Source of the DNA: Candidatus Omnitrophota bacterium | GTDB lineage: Bacteria; Omnitrophota; Gorgyraeia; Gygaellales; Profunditerraquicolaceae | NCBI GenBank assembly: GCA_018825985.1 | Contig: JAHKAP010000075.1 | Coordinates: 1-42,912, forward strand | Direction of reading: 5' to 3' | Length of the DNA: 42,912 nt | Shown here: in pieces, positions 1 to 9,535 of the stretch | How positions within the stretch are numbered: the stretch's first letter is position 1 | Layout: each line of letters starts with the position of its first letter | Program-made: the position numbers and the translations under genes | The notes under the pieces: generated by a model | Seen by the model: the letters and a program-made list of their open reading frames with translations, nothing else | The model's database searches: none | What the model was told of the DNA's origin: nothing

Positions 1-255
1 AGGTACCATTAGACACCTGATATTCTTTGACGTTAAGTAATCATGAAGATAATAACCGGTTACCCCGACTTCATAGGCGCAGATAACCCTTTTGTTATTA
101 TACCTGTTGCGTATATGCTGGTAAAGGTTTTCCGGGCTTGCGGGGATCTTGTGCGAGTTATTCATGGTATCGTGGTTCTTGACAGTAAATGAGAAACTTT
201 TCTGGTCAACATCGATGCCGATAAAAATATCGTATTCGTTTGGGGTATATACCAT
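1..255 (-). mobile_element. IS110-family transposase, N-terminal part (runs off window edge)
   Basis: Manual minus-strand translation from ATG at 255 is open to base 1: MVYTPNEYDIFIGIDVDQKSFSFTVKNHDTMNNSHKIPASPENLYQHIRNRYNNKRVICAYEVGVTGYYLHDYLTSKNIRCLMVP. This resembles the DEDD N-terminus of IS110 transposases (IGIDV..., YEVGVTGYYL). Confidence 0.8.
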
Positions 256-537
256 GCTTTCCTCCTCCTTTTAGAATGGTTAGACTATTAGCCTTTAGTT
301 TACACCATTTCTGGGAAAGTTTGGCGCTATTAAGTGAACGCATAAGTTGTGGAGCGGATAATAAGATAAGCACTCGCCACAAAGATTGGCGGGTCCACCC
401 ATGATTTAGTGGCGGACCATAATTTATGCGCGCGGACTTACCTAGCCTAATTTTATATCAAAATAATATTAAAAATTAGTGCTGGGTTTCGCTAAATGCG
501 TCTCGCGGCGCATATTGGTGTTTAAAGGAGGTGTAAA

Positions 538-2088
538 ATGTTAGCTAAGGTTTTAAGTTTCTGTCTCGTAGGAATAGAAGCCTTTCCGATAGAAATAGAA
601 GTTGATGTCTCGCGGGGGCTTCCGGCAATAAGCCTAGTCGGTCTGGCAGATATGGCCATAAAGGAAAGTAAGGAGCGGGTAAAAACCGCTATTCGCAATT
701 CCGGCTTTCAATGGCCTGCGGAAAGGATCACCATAAGTTTAGCGCCTTCGGATATCAAGAAAGAAGGGACTGGTTTTGACCTGGCTATCGCCATCGGCAT
801 ACTAGCAGCGACCAAGCAAATTAATTGCCAAAATCTAGAAAATTTCTATTTGCTGGGAGAACTTTCCCTTGACGGGTGCTTAAGGCCGATACGAGGGATT
901 CTCCCCATCTGTATCGCCGTCAGCAAATCCAGACCTAAAAGTACGATCATACCTTTGTCCTGCGCCAAAGAAGCAGCCCTGGTCTCCGAAATCAATATCT
1001 GGCCATTAAGAACCTTAAAAAACGCGGTTGAATTTTTGAACAACCCTCAAGTAATTAAGCCTTTTAAACTAGATCTAAAAAATATTTTCCAGCAAAACAG
1101 CGAATATAAAGTGGACTTCTCCGAAATAAAAGGCCAGTTTATGGCCAAAAGGGCTCTAGAGGTGGCGGTTGCCGGTGGACACAATGTCCTGATGATCGGG
1201 CCTCCGGGAAGCGGCAAGACCATGCTGGCAAAAAGAGTTCCTACTATTATGCCTGATTTAACCCTGGAGGAAGCTTTAGAAATAACTAAAATCCATTCAG
1301 CAGCCGGAACCTTAATAGGTAAGGAGGGGATTATCTCCTGTCGGCCATTTCGTTTTCCGCATCATTCTATCTCCGATGCGGCTTTAGTCGGAGGAGGATC
1401 CCTGCCTAAACCAGGAGAAATAAGCCTTTCCCATCAGGGCGTATTATTCTTAGACGAACTTCCGGAATTCCGCAGGGATTGCTTAGAGGGTTTAAGGCAG
1501 CCCCTGGAAGATGGTTTTATATCTGTATCCAGGGTAGCTAGATCCTTTGTCTTCCCGGCTTCTTTTATGCTGATCTGCGCTATGAACCCCTGCCCCTGCG
1601 GGTATTATACCGATCCTAAAAAAGTCTGTTCTTGTGGGACTAACAAAATCGTTAATTATATGAGCAAGATCTCCGGACCATTGTTAGACAGGATCGACAT
1701 TCACCTGGAAGTGCCCGCGATAAAATATAAGGAACTCACTGATACAAAAGACGCGGAAGCCTCTAAAATAATCAAGGAGAGAGTGGAAAAGGCCCGGGGG
1801 ATCCAGAGAGAACGATTCTATGCTGAATGCGGTTCTGCCTCTGGCGGAAGAGATGAAAGAATATTTTACAATGCTTCAATGAATACCCGGCTCATAAAGA
1901 AATACTGCATCTTAGAAGAAGAGGCCAAAGAACTCCTTAAATTGGCTATGACCGAACTAGGTCTATCAGCAAGGGCTTATGATAAGATACTGAAGATGAG
2001 CCGCACGATAGCGGATTTGGCAGGCTCAGACATCATACTCGCGACACACATCGCGGAAGCAATACAGTATAGAAGCCTAGATAGATAG
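538..2088 (+). CDS. comM: YifB/ComM family Mg-chelatase-like AAA+ ATPase
   Basis: 516 aa with the LonC-like N-terminus (GLPAISLVGLADMAIKESKERVK), Walker A GPPGSGKTMLAKR, and CAMNPCPCGYYTDP; RBS ggagg upstream. Confidence 0.93.
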   Translation: MLAKVLSFCLVGIEAFPIEIEVDVSRGLPAISLVGLADMAIKESKERVKTAIRNSGFQWPAERITISLAPSDIKKEGTGFDLAIAIGILAATKQINCQNLENFYLLGELSLDGCLRPIRGILPICIAVSKSRPKSTIIPLSCAKEAALVSEINIWPLRTLKNAVEFLNNPQVIKPFKLDLKNIFQQNSEYKVDFSEIKGQFMAKRALEVAVAGGHNVLMIGPPGSGKTMLAKRVPTIMPDLTLEEALEITKIHSAAGTLIGKEGIISCRPFRFPHHSISDAALVGGGSLPKPGEISLSHQGVLFLDELPEFRRDCLEGLRQPLEDGFISVSRVARSFVFPASFMLICAMNPCPCGYYTDPKKVCSCGTNKIVNYMSKISGPLLDRIDIHLEVPAIKYKELTDTKDAEASKIIKERVEKARGIQRERFYAECGSASGGRDERIFYNASMNTRLIKKYCILEEEAKELLKLAMTELGLSARAYDKILKMSRTIADLAGSDIILATHIAEAIQYRSLDR

Positions 2089-2105
2089 GGGAAACTGTTT
2101 CCAAC
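2089..2105 (+). repeat. Left arm of inverted repeat flanking the RAYT gene (GGGAAACTGTTTCCAAC)
   Basis: Exact reverse complement of 2642-2658; imperfect similarity continues inward (AGGGAAACTGGGATTG versus rc GGGACAGTGGGTTG). Confidence 0.9.
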
Positions 2106-2621
2106 TTGTTAGGGAAACTGGGATTGAAAGGAGATAAAATGACTAAAACAAGATTACTTATAAAAAATGCCTGTTATCATATTTACGTAAGAGGCAATCA
2201 AAAACAAACGGTGTTCAAAGAAAAAGAGGATTTCGAATTCTATCTTCGTCAATTAAAGTATTATAAAAGAAAGTATTTTTTCTCTATGTACGGCTATTGC
2301 TTGATGCCAAATCATATTCATTTAATAGGTGAACCGTTGTGCCCTGAAAAACTTCCTAAATTTATGCAATGTCTGCAGCGCTCTTATACTGCTTACTACA
2401 ACAAAAAATACACCAAGGTTGGGCATCTTTGGCAAAATAGATTTAAAGCAAAAGTAATAACCAAAGATGGATATTTATTGAACTGTCTTGCCTATATAGA
2501 GCAGAATCCAATAAGAGCTAATTTAGTCCAGAAGATAGAAAAATATGAATTCAGTAGTTACCAAGAAAGGAATTTGATTTATACAAATTACTCTGCGCTA
2601 ATAGACAAATTATTGTTCTAA
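2106..2621 (+). mobile_element. REP-associated tyrosine transposase (Y1_Tnp / IS200-like, RAYT)
   Basis: CYHIYVRGNQKQTVF, YGYCLMPNHIHLI (HUH motif), GHLWQNRFKAKVI and YIEQNPIRANLV are hallmark RAYT motifs. The real start is probably MTKTRLL (about 2139), preceded by aaaggag. Confidence 0.93.
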
Positions 2622-2641
2622 CAACCCACTGTCCCGATTAG

Positions 2642-2658
2642 GTTGGAAACAGTTTCCC
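2642..2658 (-). repeat. Right arm of inverted repeat flanking the RAYT gene (GTTGGAAACAGTTTCCC)
   Basis: Exact reverse complement of 2089-2105. Confidence 0.9.
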
Positions 2659-2695
2659 GTGTTGGGAAAAAACATTTAGATATTTAATTACCTCG

Positions 2696-3511
2696 GTGTA
2701 TAATCAAAATGTGAACCATCTTGATGAGCTGGAAAATAAAACGATTTTTCTGGTCCGCGAGGCTTATGCCCGTTTTCGGAATATCGCCTTACTCTGGTCA
2801 ATGGGAAAAGACTCTACAGCTTTACTCTGGATAGCCCGCAAGGCATTCTTCGGAAAGATCCCATTTCCTGTAATTCACATTGACACCGGATATAAATTCC
2901 GGGAGATCTATGACTTTAGGAATACTTATAGTAAAAAATGGGGGATAGATGTTATTATCAGTAAAAATTCCACTGCGTTAAAAAATAAATTCTCCTCTAA
3001 GGATGGAAAATTCAACTGTTGTAATGCGTTAAAAACCGAGGCCTTAAAGATTACGCTTAAAAAATATGGCTTCAGGGCTTTATTATTGGCTATCCGCAGA
3101 GATGAACACGGGATACGGGCCAAAGAAAGATATTTTTCGCCCCGGGATATACACTTTAATTGGAATTATCAGGATCAGCCGGCGGAATTATGGGATTTTT
3201 ATAAAATTCGCGCCGCCAATAATGAGCATTTACGTATCCATCCCATGCTCCACTGGACCGAATTATCTATCTGGAAATATATTCGCCGAGAAAAAATCCC
3301 AACAGTAAGACTATATTTCTCCCGGGGAGAAAAGAGGTACAGAAGTATTGGCTGTCAGTGTTGCTGTGAACCTGTTTTTTCCAGCGCCAACACCATAAAT
3401 AAAATTATCAAAGAATTGGAGACCACTAAAGACGCGGAGAGAAACGGCCGGGCTCAAGATAAAGAAAACGCGTACAATATGCAACGGCTGAGAAGCCTGG
3501 GTTATATGTAA
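2696..3511 (+). CDS. cysD: Sulfate adenylyltransferase subunit 2 (CysD, PAPS reductase-like fold)
   Basis: LWSMGKDSTALLWIARKAFFGKIPFPVIHIDTGYKFREIYDFR PP-loop motif and RERYFSPRD-like region; followed immediately by cysN. GTG start at 2696, or an internal one. Confidence 0.9.
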   Translation: MYNQNVNHLDELENKTIFLVREAYARFRNIALLWSMGKDSTALLWIARKAFFGKIPFPVIHIDTGYKFREIYDFRNTYSKKWGIDVIISKNSTALKNKFSSKDGKFNCCNALKTEALKITLKKYGFRALLLAIRRDEHGIRAKERYFSPRDIHFNWNYQDQPAELWDFYKIRAANNEHLRIHPMLHWTELSIWKYIRREKIPTVRLYFSRGEKRYRSIGCQCCCEPVFSSANTINKIIKELETTKDAERNGRAQDKENAYNMQRLRSLGYM

Positions 3512-3513
3512 AA

Positions 3514-4788
3514 ATGGAGAAAAAAACTGTCCACTTAGTTATGATCGGTCACATAGACCACGGTAAATCTACTCTCATAGGAAGATTATTACTTAACACA
3601 AATTCTCTGCCGGACGGAAGATTAGATGAGATCAAGAAAATATCCAGAGAAAATAATAAAGCGACAGAGTTATCTTTTTTAGTCGATCAATTGAAAGAAG
3701 AAAGACTGCAAAACAGAACTATTGAAACAACGCAGATAAATTTTAAAACGGAAAGGAGAAATTATGTGTTAATCGACGTGCCAGGACACGCAGAATTTAT
3801 CAAAAATATGCTCACCGGGGCAAGCATGGCAGATGCCGCAGTATTAATAATTGACGCGCACCAGGGGATTAAAGAACAAACCCGAAGGCATGCATATCTC
3901 ATAAAACTTCTGGGCATACAAAAGGTAATGGTAGTCTTAAATAAAATGGACTTGACTCACTATAAAAAAGAAAGGTTCGAAACTCTTAAAGCCGAGCTTT
4001 TAGAGTTTTTTAAAAAACTAGGCTTGACTTTTTCTTTTATAATACCGGTATCGGCAAAAGAAGATCAAAATATCACCTGCCGTTCAAAAAGGATGCGCTG
4101 GTACAAAGGCCCGGCTTTCTTACAAGCCCTGGACAGAATTAAGACGGTCCGGGAAACCCGCAAAAAACCTTTAAGGTTCTGTATACAGGATGTTTTCCGG
4201 GTCAATAAAGAGAATTTGGCCATGGGTAAGGTATTATCGGGAAATATTCGCACCGGACAGGATGTTACAGTGATGCCTTCTGGGAAAAGAACACGAGTAA
4301 GCTTTATTAAAGTTTTTAACAGATCTAAAAAATCGGCGCAGGCAGGAGAAAATATCGGAATTAAACTTCATGACCCCTCGGCTATAGCCCGAGGACAAAT
4401 CATAACCGGGGCAAATAATCAACTTCTGCCGGTTTATAATTTTAAAGCGAGTGTTTTCTGGATCTGCCGGAAAACACTACGGTTGAATAAGCCGTTTTTT
4501 TTGAGGTTCGCGGCCCAGGAAGTAAAGTGTACGGCCGAAAGAATAGAAAAACGGATAAACTCAGTAACGCTGAAAGCATTAAAAGGATCCACGGGTAAAT
4601 TAATGAAAAATGAAGCAGCTATTGTTGTCTTTAGAACAAGAGGACCTTTGGTAATCGAAAATTTTTCGTTTATCGAAGAATTAGGCAGGTTTGTTATAGA
4701 ACACAAAAATAGCTTATGCGGAGTCGGTATTGTAAATGACCCAAAACTTAAATATAATACACGAATTACAAAAATCTTCCGGAAGTAA
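3514..4788 (+). CDS. cysN: Sulfate adenylyltransferase subunit 1 (CysN GTPase)
   Basis: EF-Tu-like G motifs GHIDHGKST, DVPGHAEF and NKMD; 2 nt after cysD; no APS kinase domain fused. Confidence 0.9.
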   Translation: MEKKTVHLVMIGHIDHGKSTLIGRLLLNTNSLPDGRLDEIKKISRENNKATELSFLVDQLKEERLQNRTIETTQINFKTERRNYVLIDVPGHAEFIKNMLTGASMADAAVLIIDAHQGIKEQTRRHAYLIKLLGIQKVMVVLNKMDLTHYKKERFETLKAELLEFFKKLGLTFSFIIPVSAKEDQNITCRSKRMRWYKGPAFLQALDRIKTVRETRKKPLRFCIQDVFRVNKENLAMGKVLSGNIRTGQDVTVMPSGKRTRVSFIKVFNRSKKSAQAGENIGIKLHDPSAIARGQIITGANNQLLPVYNFKASVFWICRKTLRLNKPFFLRFAAQEVKCTAERIEKRINSVTLKALKGSTGKLMKNEAAIVVFRTRGPLVIENFSFIEELGRFVIEHKNSLCGVGIVNDPKLKYNTRITKIFRK

Positions 4789-5179
4789 AAATCTTTGGCT
4801 GGCAGCCGGGGGTTCTCTGATATTTATTGTGATAATATCTAGACTTGGCATTTATAACCCTTAAAATTATCGGTATGGGCTTAAGGGTTGCTTGCGCGAT
4901 ACTTAAGCCTACCCTCCACTGGTTAGAATAAATCATTTTTGACCAAACCACTCTTCCTTTTGCATAAATCTCTTCCTCATTATCGGGGATTTTAAGCCTT
5001 ATATTTAAGCTGCTATGTATGGGCAGATCCCTATCAGCCAACAAACTCAGGCCAGTATTACTTATATCGTGGGTTTCAGCCAAGCACACTGATCTAGTGC
5101 CGCAGTCCAGACACTGTACCGGGATCGCAAGGGAAAATCTTATTGAATCTCTTTTTTCTATAGAATATTCCGCAGGCAT
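4766..5179 (-). CDS. PilZ domain protein
   Basis: EKRDSIRF (RxxxR) and HDISNTGLSLL (D-x-S-x-x-G) form a complete c-di-GMP-binding PilZ signature. Convergent 23-bp overlap with cysN. Confidence 0.85.
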   Translation of the reverse strand: MPAEYSIEKRDSIRFSLAIPVQCLDCGTRSVCLAETHDISNTGLSLLADRDLPIHSSLNIRLKIPDNEEEIYAKGRVVWSKMIYSNQWRVGLSIAQATLKPIPIILRVINAKSRYYHNKYQRTPGCQPKIFTSGRFL

Positions 5180-5258
5180 ACCTAGCCTTTCTAATATAAA
5201 TATGCTTTATTAATTACAGCATTTCAAGGGTAATTATGGTTAGTTTGAAAACGGTTTC

Positions 5259-5493
5259 ACGAGCACAAATATGCGCAGCAGGCGCATCCAGCGAGATCCC
5301 GTGTAACGGGGACGAGCACAAATATGCGCAGCAGGCGCATCCAGCGAGATCCCGTGTAACGGGGACGAGCACCTGCTGTTTTTATATAGTGAGATGCCGC
5401 TAGGCGGTAACGAGCACAAATATGCGCCGTAAGGCACATCCAGCGAAATCCCGTGTAACGGGGACGAGCACAAATATGCGCCGTAAGGCGCAT
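5259..5493. repeat. Hairpin-bearing tandem repeat array, 4.5 units of about 45-54 bp
   Basis: Unit ACGAGCACAAATATGCGC..GCGCATCCAGCGAGATCCCGTGTAACGGGG at 5259-5311, 5312-5364, (variant) 5365-5409, 5410-5463 and partial 5464-5493. Each full unit carries two small inverted repeats. Confidence 0.95.
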
Positions 5494-5554
5494 ATTTAGT
5501 AGAAATTTCTGCTGACCGAGTAATTGCTGAACGAGTAATTTAGGAAAGGAGGGA

Positions 5555-5893
5555 TTATCTTTTTTTTAACAAAAATCCTTTATTCCCCGCGGCGGGGGTT
5601 TCTTTTGGCTTGCTGGAACCTGATTTTGCTGTCTCCTGGGCCAGGACGGCTTCCAGAACCGCTATTTTATTTTTTAATTCATTGTTCTCTTTGGTCAGCG
5701 CGGCGAGTCTAGCGCTCCAACGTTCGCTGTTATTCCTGGACTCAAAAGATATTATTTGTTCTTTTATGTCATCGACATTAGCTATCAGTAGATCATTCTG
5801 TTTCTTCAAAAAGATAGTATACTGAAAAACAACAAAGAAGACGATGATTATTAAGGCCAAGAGGATAACAAAAAGTTTATTCTGGCTTTTCAT
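5555..5893 (-). CDS. Small membrane-anchored coiled-coil protein, unknown function
   Basis: N-terminal TM (LFVILLALIIIVFFVVFQYTIFL), then a Glu/Lys/Asn-rich coiled coil; ggaggt RBS upstream. Confidence 0.65.
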   Translation of the reverse strand: MKSQNKLFVILLALIIIVFFVVFQYTIFLKKQNDLLIANVDDIKEQIISFESRNNSERWSARLAALTKENNELKNKIAVLEAVLAQETAKSGSSKPKETPAAGNKGFLLKKR

Positions 5894-5956
5894 ATGACCT
5901 CCTTTTAACCACTTTAATATTCTATACCTTCCGCAGGGCTTTTCAAGTAAAAATTT

Positions 5957-6514
5957 TTATTTTCCCATAAGGGCCAAAGCCTCGGAGCGGGTCTTTTCAT
6001 TTTTTTGGAAAATTCCCCTGACCGCTGAGGTAACCGTAAGCGTTCCCGGTTTTTTCACTCCCCGCATGGACATACACAGATGCTCGGCTTCAATAACTAC
6101 CATACAACCCAGCGGCCTTAACTTAGACATAACGATTTCAGCAATCTGGGTGGTTAATCGTTCCTGCACCTGAGGACGTTTGGATAAAATATCCACCACT
6201 CTGGCTAATTTGCTTAACCCGGTAACCCTGCCCTGCTTGGGGATATAAGCAACATTGGCTTTACCTATAAAAGGAAGGAGATGGTGTTCACACACGCTAT
6301 ATAAAGGAATGCCCTTGAGTAGTATAATTTCATCGTGCTTTTGTTCTAAAATAACCTCCAGCTCCTTTTCCGGATCCTGAGAAACCCCGGCGAATATCTC
6401 TTCATACATCTCCGCTACCCTCCTGGGCGTATCCAAAAGGTCTTTTCTTTTGGGATTTTCACCTATGCTTTCCAGTATAGCCGCTACCGCTTTCTCAATT
6501 TTCTTTTTATCCAT
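5957..6514 (-). CDS. folE: GTP cyclohydrolase I
   Basis: [63 protein letters not shown]. Confidence 0.97.
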   Translation of the reverse strand: MDKKKIEKAVAAILESIGENPKRKDLLDTPRRVAEMYEEIFAGVSQDPEKELEVILEQKHDEIILLKGIPLYSVCEHHLLPFIGKANVAYIPKQGRVTGLSKLARVVDILSKRPQVQERLTTQIAEIVMSKLRPLGCMVVIEAEHLCMSMRGVKKPGTLTVTSAVRGIFQKNEKTRSEALALMGK

Positions 6515-6574
6515 TATATCCTCCGTTTACCCCGCCAGAAAAAACTGAACATAGGTATTATTTTGCGACAGGGG

Positions 6575-7984
6575 CTATTTGCCAATGCAAAACTGGCTGA
6601 ATATCTTATCTAATAAATCACTGGAGAACCTTCTGCCCATTATATCATCAAAACAAGCCAAGGCGTCCTTAATATCCTGCGCGATTACCTCCAACGTTAA
6701 ATTCTGGCCTAAAGATTTATCTGCGGCCAGGATAAATTCACTGGCTTTTTTAAGAGCCTGGATATGCCTGGCGTTACTGGCTATTGCCGAATCCCGAACA
6801 CTGACTTTACCGTGATACACTAAATTTAAGATAGCCTCCTCCAATAGATCAATATTCTTCAGTCTTTTAGCGGAAATCTCGACTACCCCGCTAAATTTCT
6901 TATAGACCCTGTCTTTTTGAATACGCGATTTCAGATCAATTTTATTAATAACTGCCACTGTAGTCTTTGTGCCTATTTTTTTTATGAGCGAATTATCATA
7001 TTTATCTAACCTCTTGCTGGCGTCAAACATCAAAATTACCAAGTCCGCGTCACTAATATGTTTTTTTGCCCGCCGGACCGCTTTTTTTTCCACCAGGTCC
7101 CGGGGTTCAATAATTCCGGCCGTATCTACAATCCTTACCGGAACCCCTCTTATATCGATTATCTCCTCGATAGTATCCCGGGTAGTCCCGGCCATAGAAG
7201 AAACAATTGAGCGCTCCTGTTTCAATAAAGCGTTTAAAAGAGATGACTTGCCCACATTCGGCTTTCCACAGATAACCGCTTTTATGCCCTCGCGCATTAT
7301 TTTACCGAACCTTGAGCTTTCTAATATATTTTTAAGCTCCGCGCCTATGCCAGATATCTTCCTGCGGCAGTTTTCCAGATCCGCCGGGGTTATTTCTTCG
7401 TCTGGAAAATCAATATTCGCCTCAAAAATAGAAAGCATGCTTAGAAGTTTATCTCTCAGTCTATTTATCCGCGAAGACAAACCTCCTTTCAATTGGTCTA
7501 TGCCAACTTTCAAAGCCGAGTCTGTCTTAGCCCTGATAACGTCCAAAACCGCTTCGGCCTGGGATAAATCGATCCTACCGTTTAAAAATGCCCTGCGGGT
7601 AAATTCGCCCGGCTCAGCTAAGCGCGCTCCATTTGCCAAAACTAATTCTAAAACTGCCCTAAGAACCACAATTCCCGCATGACAGTTTATCTCAACCACA
7701 TCTTCCCGGGTATAGCTTCTAGGGGCGCGCATTACTGTTAGAATAACTTCGTCAATAACTTCAGGTGGTTTGCCTGCCGACCGGGTATAAAACCTAGAGG
7801 TAATCCACCCGTAATTGATGCTATGGCTGGCAAAGGTTGAAGGCTTTTTACCGTTAGGAGAAACAAATATCTTATTTGCTATAGATAGGGCGCGCTTTCC
7901 GCTAAGACGAACAATACCAATTCCGCCATCGCCAATAGGCGTAGCAATCGCCGCTATAGTATCATTTTGATTAAAACTAGGCAT
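6575..7984 (-). CDS. mnmE: tRNA modification GTPase MnmE (TrmE)
   Basis: DTIAAIATPIGDGGIGIVRLSG, GKPNVGKSSLLNALL, DTAGI, C-terminal FCIGK. Confidence 0.97.
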   Translation of the reverse strand: MPSFNQNDTIAAIATPIGDGGIGIVRLSGKRALSIANKIFVSPNGKKPSTFASHSINYGWITSRFYTRSAGKPPEVIDEVILTVMRAPRSYTREDVVEINCHAGIVVLRAVLELVLANGARLAEPGEFTRRAFLNGRIDLSQAEAVLDVIRAKTDSALKVGIDQLKGGLSSRINRLRDKLLSMLSIFEANIDFPDEEITPADLENCRRKISGIGAELKNILESSRFGKIMREGIKAVICGKPNVGKSSLLNALLKQERSIVSSMAGTTRDTIEEIIDIRGVPVRIVDTAGIIEPRDLVEKKAVRRAKKHISDADLVILMFDASKRLDKYDNSLIKKIGTKTTVAVINKIDLKSRIQKDRVYKKFSGVVEISAKRLKNIDLLEEAILNLVYHGKVSVRDSAIASNARHIQALKKASEFILAADKSLGQNLTLEVIAQDIKDALACFDDIMGRRFSSDLLDKIFSQFCIGK

Positions 7985-7992
7985 ATCAAATA

Positions 7993-8151
7993 TTAATTAC
8001 TGGAGTTTTCTTCCACAAATTTTCTGATCTCTTCGATATTCTCCAGGATTAATTTAGCTTTGCTTACGCCAAAAGAAAACGGGTATTGGTCTTCTTCGCT
8101 TCTTTTAATTACAATTAACGGTTTGCCCTTGAATTCGCTTCTCTCAACCAT
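7993..8151 (-). CDS. Small conserved-looking protein, possibly PC4/YdbC-like
   Basis: MVERSEFKGKPLIVIKRSEEDQYPFSFGVSKAKLILENIEEIRKFVEENSSN, with AGGAG upstream of ATG at 8151. The track's longer start at 8190 overlaps folC. Family guess is weak. Confidence 0.6.
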   Translation of the reverse strand: MVERSEFKGKPLIVIKRSEEDQYPFSFGVSKAKLILENIEEIRKFVEENSSN

Positions 8152-9526
8152 GTATTCTCCTTTTCTGTTGGAAATTAACCCTAAATTCACCTACTACAAA
8201 CAACGAACCGCAAACTAAAATTAAATCCTCTTTTTTTGCTAGTTGGATAGCCTTATTCTTGGCTTCCTTAATACTATTCAAAATATAGCTCTCCTTGCCT
8301 TCAAAGCCTTCGTTCAAAACTTGCGGCTCAGCAGCCCGGGGATTATTGGCCCTGGTTAAAATAACTACATCCGCTAAGTCATATAATTCAGTACAGATGC
8401 CTTTTATATCCTTATCCTTGGAAACGCCTAAAACTAAAATTAATTTCTTATACCGGAAATACTTCTTTATAGTTTTTTTTAAGGCTCTGGCGGAAGCAAT
8501 ATTCTGGGCTCCGTCCAGGATTACATACGGCATTCTGGAAACAACCTCGCATCTCCCCGGCCAGGCAGTATTATAGAGCCCTTTTCTTATTGTATCAACA
8601 TCTACTTTTACTTTATACGCACGTAAAGCCTCAACAACGCCTATTGCTATCGCGGCATTTACTAATTGATGTTTTCCGATCAATTGAATCATTAAATCAG
8701 TGTATTTCTCAGCTCTAATCTTAACTTCAAAGCCATATATAGTTTTCTTATAAATTATATCCCTGCCGAATTCATATAACCTAGCCTTGACTTCCCGGCA
8801 GCGCTTGCGAATAACTACCATTGCCTCAGGTTCTTGCGGAGCAGAAATTACTATTTGGCCCGAAGTTTTAATGATACCGGACTTCTCAGAAGCGATCTCC
8901 TTTAAAGTATTGCCTAATTTCTGAGTATGTTCATAACTTAACGGGGTTATGGCGCAAACCAGTGAGTCTGCCGCGTTTGTAGCATCCAGCCTTCCGCCTA
9001 AACCTGTCTCTAATACCGCGAAGTCAACTTCATTCTCTTTGAAATAAACAAAAGCCATAGAGGTATAAACTTCAAAGAAAGAAAGCGGTCCATATTTGGA
9101 GTTTTTATTATATTCTTCTACGTCTGGTTTTAATTTACCAACCAAGGCGCTAAGTTCGCCTTTTGAAATCATTCCTTCAAAATCACCTGAAAGTCCGGGG
9201 CCTGAGGCCTGAAGCTTGCCTGCCTCACCGGTAGGCAGAGAACAGAGGATACGAATCCTCTCGCGAAAATCAGACAAATGAGGAGAAGTATATAGGCCGA
9301 CTTTATACCCGGCCTCTTTCAAGATATAAGCAATAAAAGCGCAGGTAGAGCCTTTACCCTTGGTTCCGGCGATATGAACACATTTTAAAGAATCCTGAGG
9401 ATTGCCTATTATTTCAAGGAAATCCGCAATCCGTTCCAGTTTTAATGATTCTTTATAAGACCAAACCGGTATCCTTTCATAATTAATAAACGACTCTAGA
9501 TATTTGATTGTTTCAAGGTAGGGCAT
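8144..9526 (-). CDS. folC: Bifunctional folylpolyglutamate synthase/dihydrofolate synthase
   Basis: HIAGTKGKGSTCAFIAYILKEAGYKVGLYTSPHLSDFRERIRI, LETGLGGRLDATNA, LDGAQNIASA. Confidence 0.95.
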   Translation of the reverse strand: MPYLETIKYLESFINYERIPVWSYKESLKLERIADFLEIIGNPQDSLKCVHIAGTKGKGSTCAFIAYILKEAGYKVGLYTSPHLSDFRERIRILCSLPTGEAGKLQASGPGLSGDFEGMISKGELSALVGKLKPDVEEYNKNSKYGPLSFFEVYTSMAFVYFKENEVDFAVLETGLGGRLDATNAADSLVCAITPLSYEHTQKLGNTLKEIASEKSGIIKTSGQIVISAPQEPEAMVVIRKRCREVKARLYEFGRDIIYKKTIYGFEVKIRAEKYTDLMIQLIGKHQLVNAAIAIGVVEALRAYKVKVDVDTIRKGLYNTAWPGRCEVVSRMPYVILDGAQNIASARALKKTIKKYFRYKKLILVLGVSKDKDIKGICTELYDLADVVILTRANNPRAAEPQVLNEGFEGKESYILNSIKEAKNKAIQLAKKEDLILVCGSLFVVGEFRVNFQQKRRIHG

Positions 9527-9535
9527 TAGGGACTA

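Noticed and set aside
5240-5493. Two minus-strand ORFs (77 and 78 aa) in the repeat array
   Set aside because: They are repeat translations (ICARPRYTGSRWM...) made open by the repeat composition; overlapping frames are both open, no family match, no plausible RBS.
5259-5493. CRISPR array
   Set aside because: Units are contiguous tandem copies with no unique spacers, unit lengths vary from 45 to 54 bp, and no cas genes are nearby.
5259-5493. Integron attC cassette array
   Set aside because: No clear R'/R'' core pairs (GTTRRRY), no cassette ORFs between units, no integron integrase in the window.
6969-7682. 237-aa plus-strand ORF
   Set aside because: Entirely antisense to mnmE, whose motifs are unambiguous; Ser/Ile-rich shadow translation.
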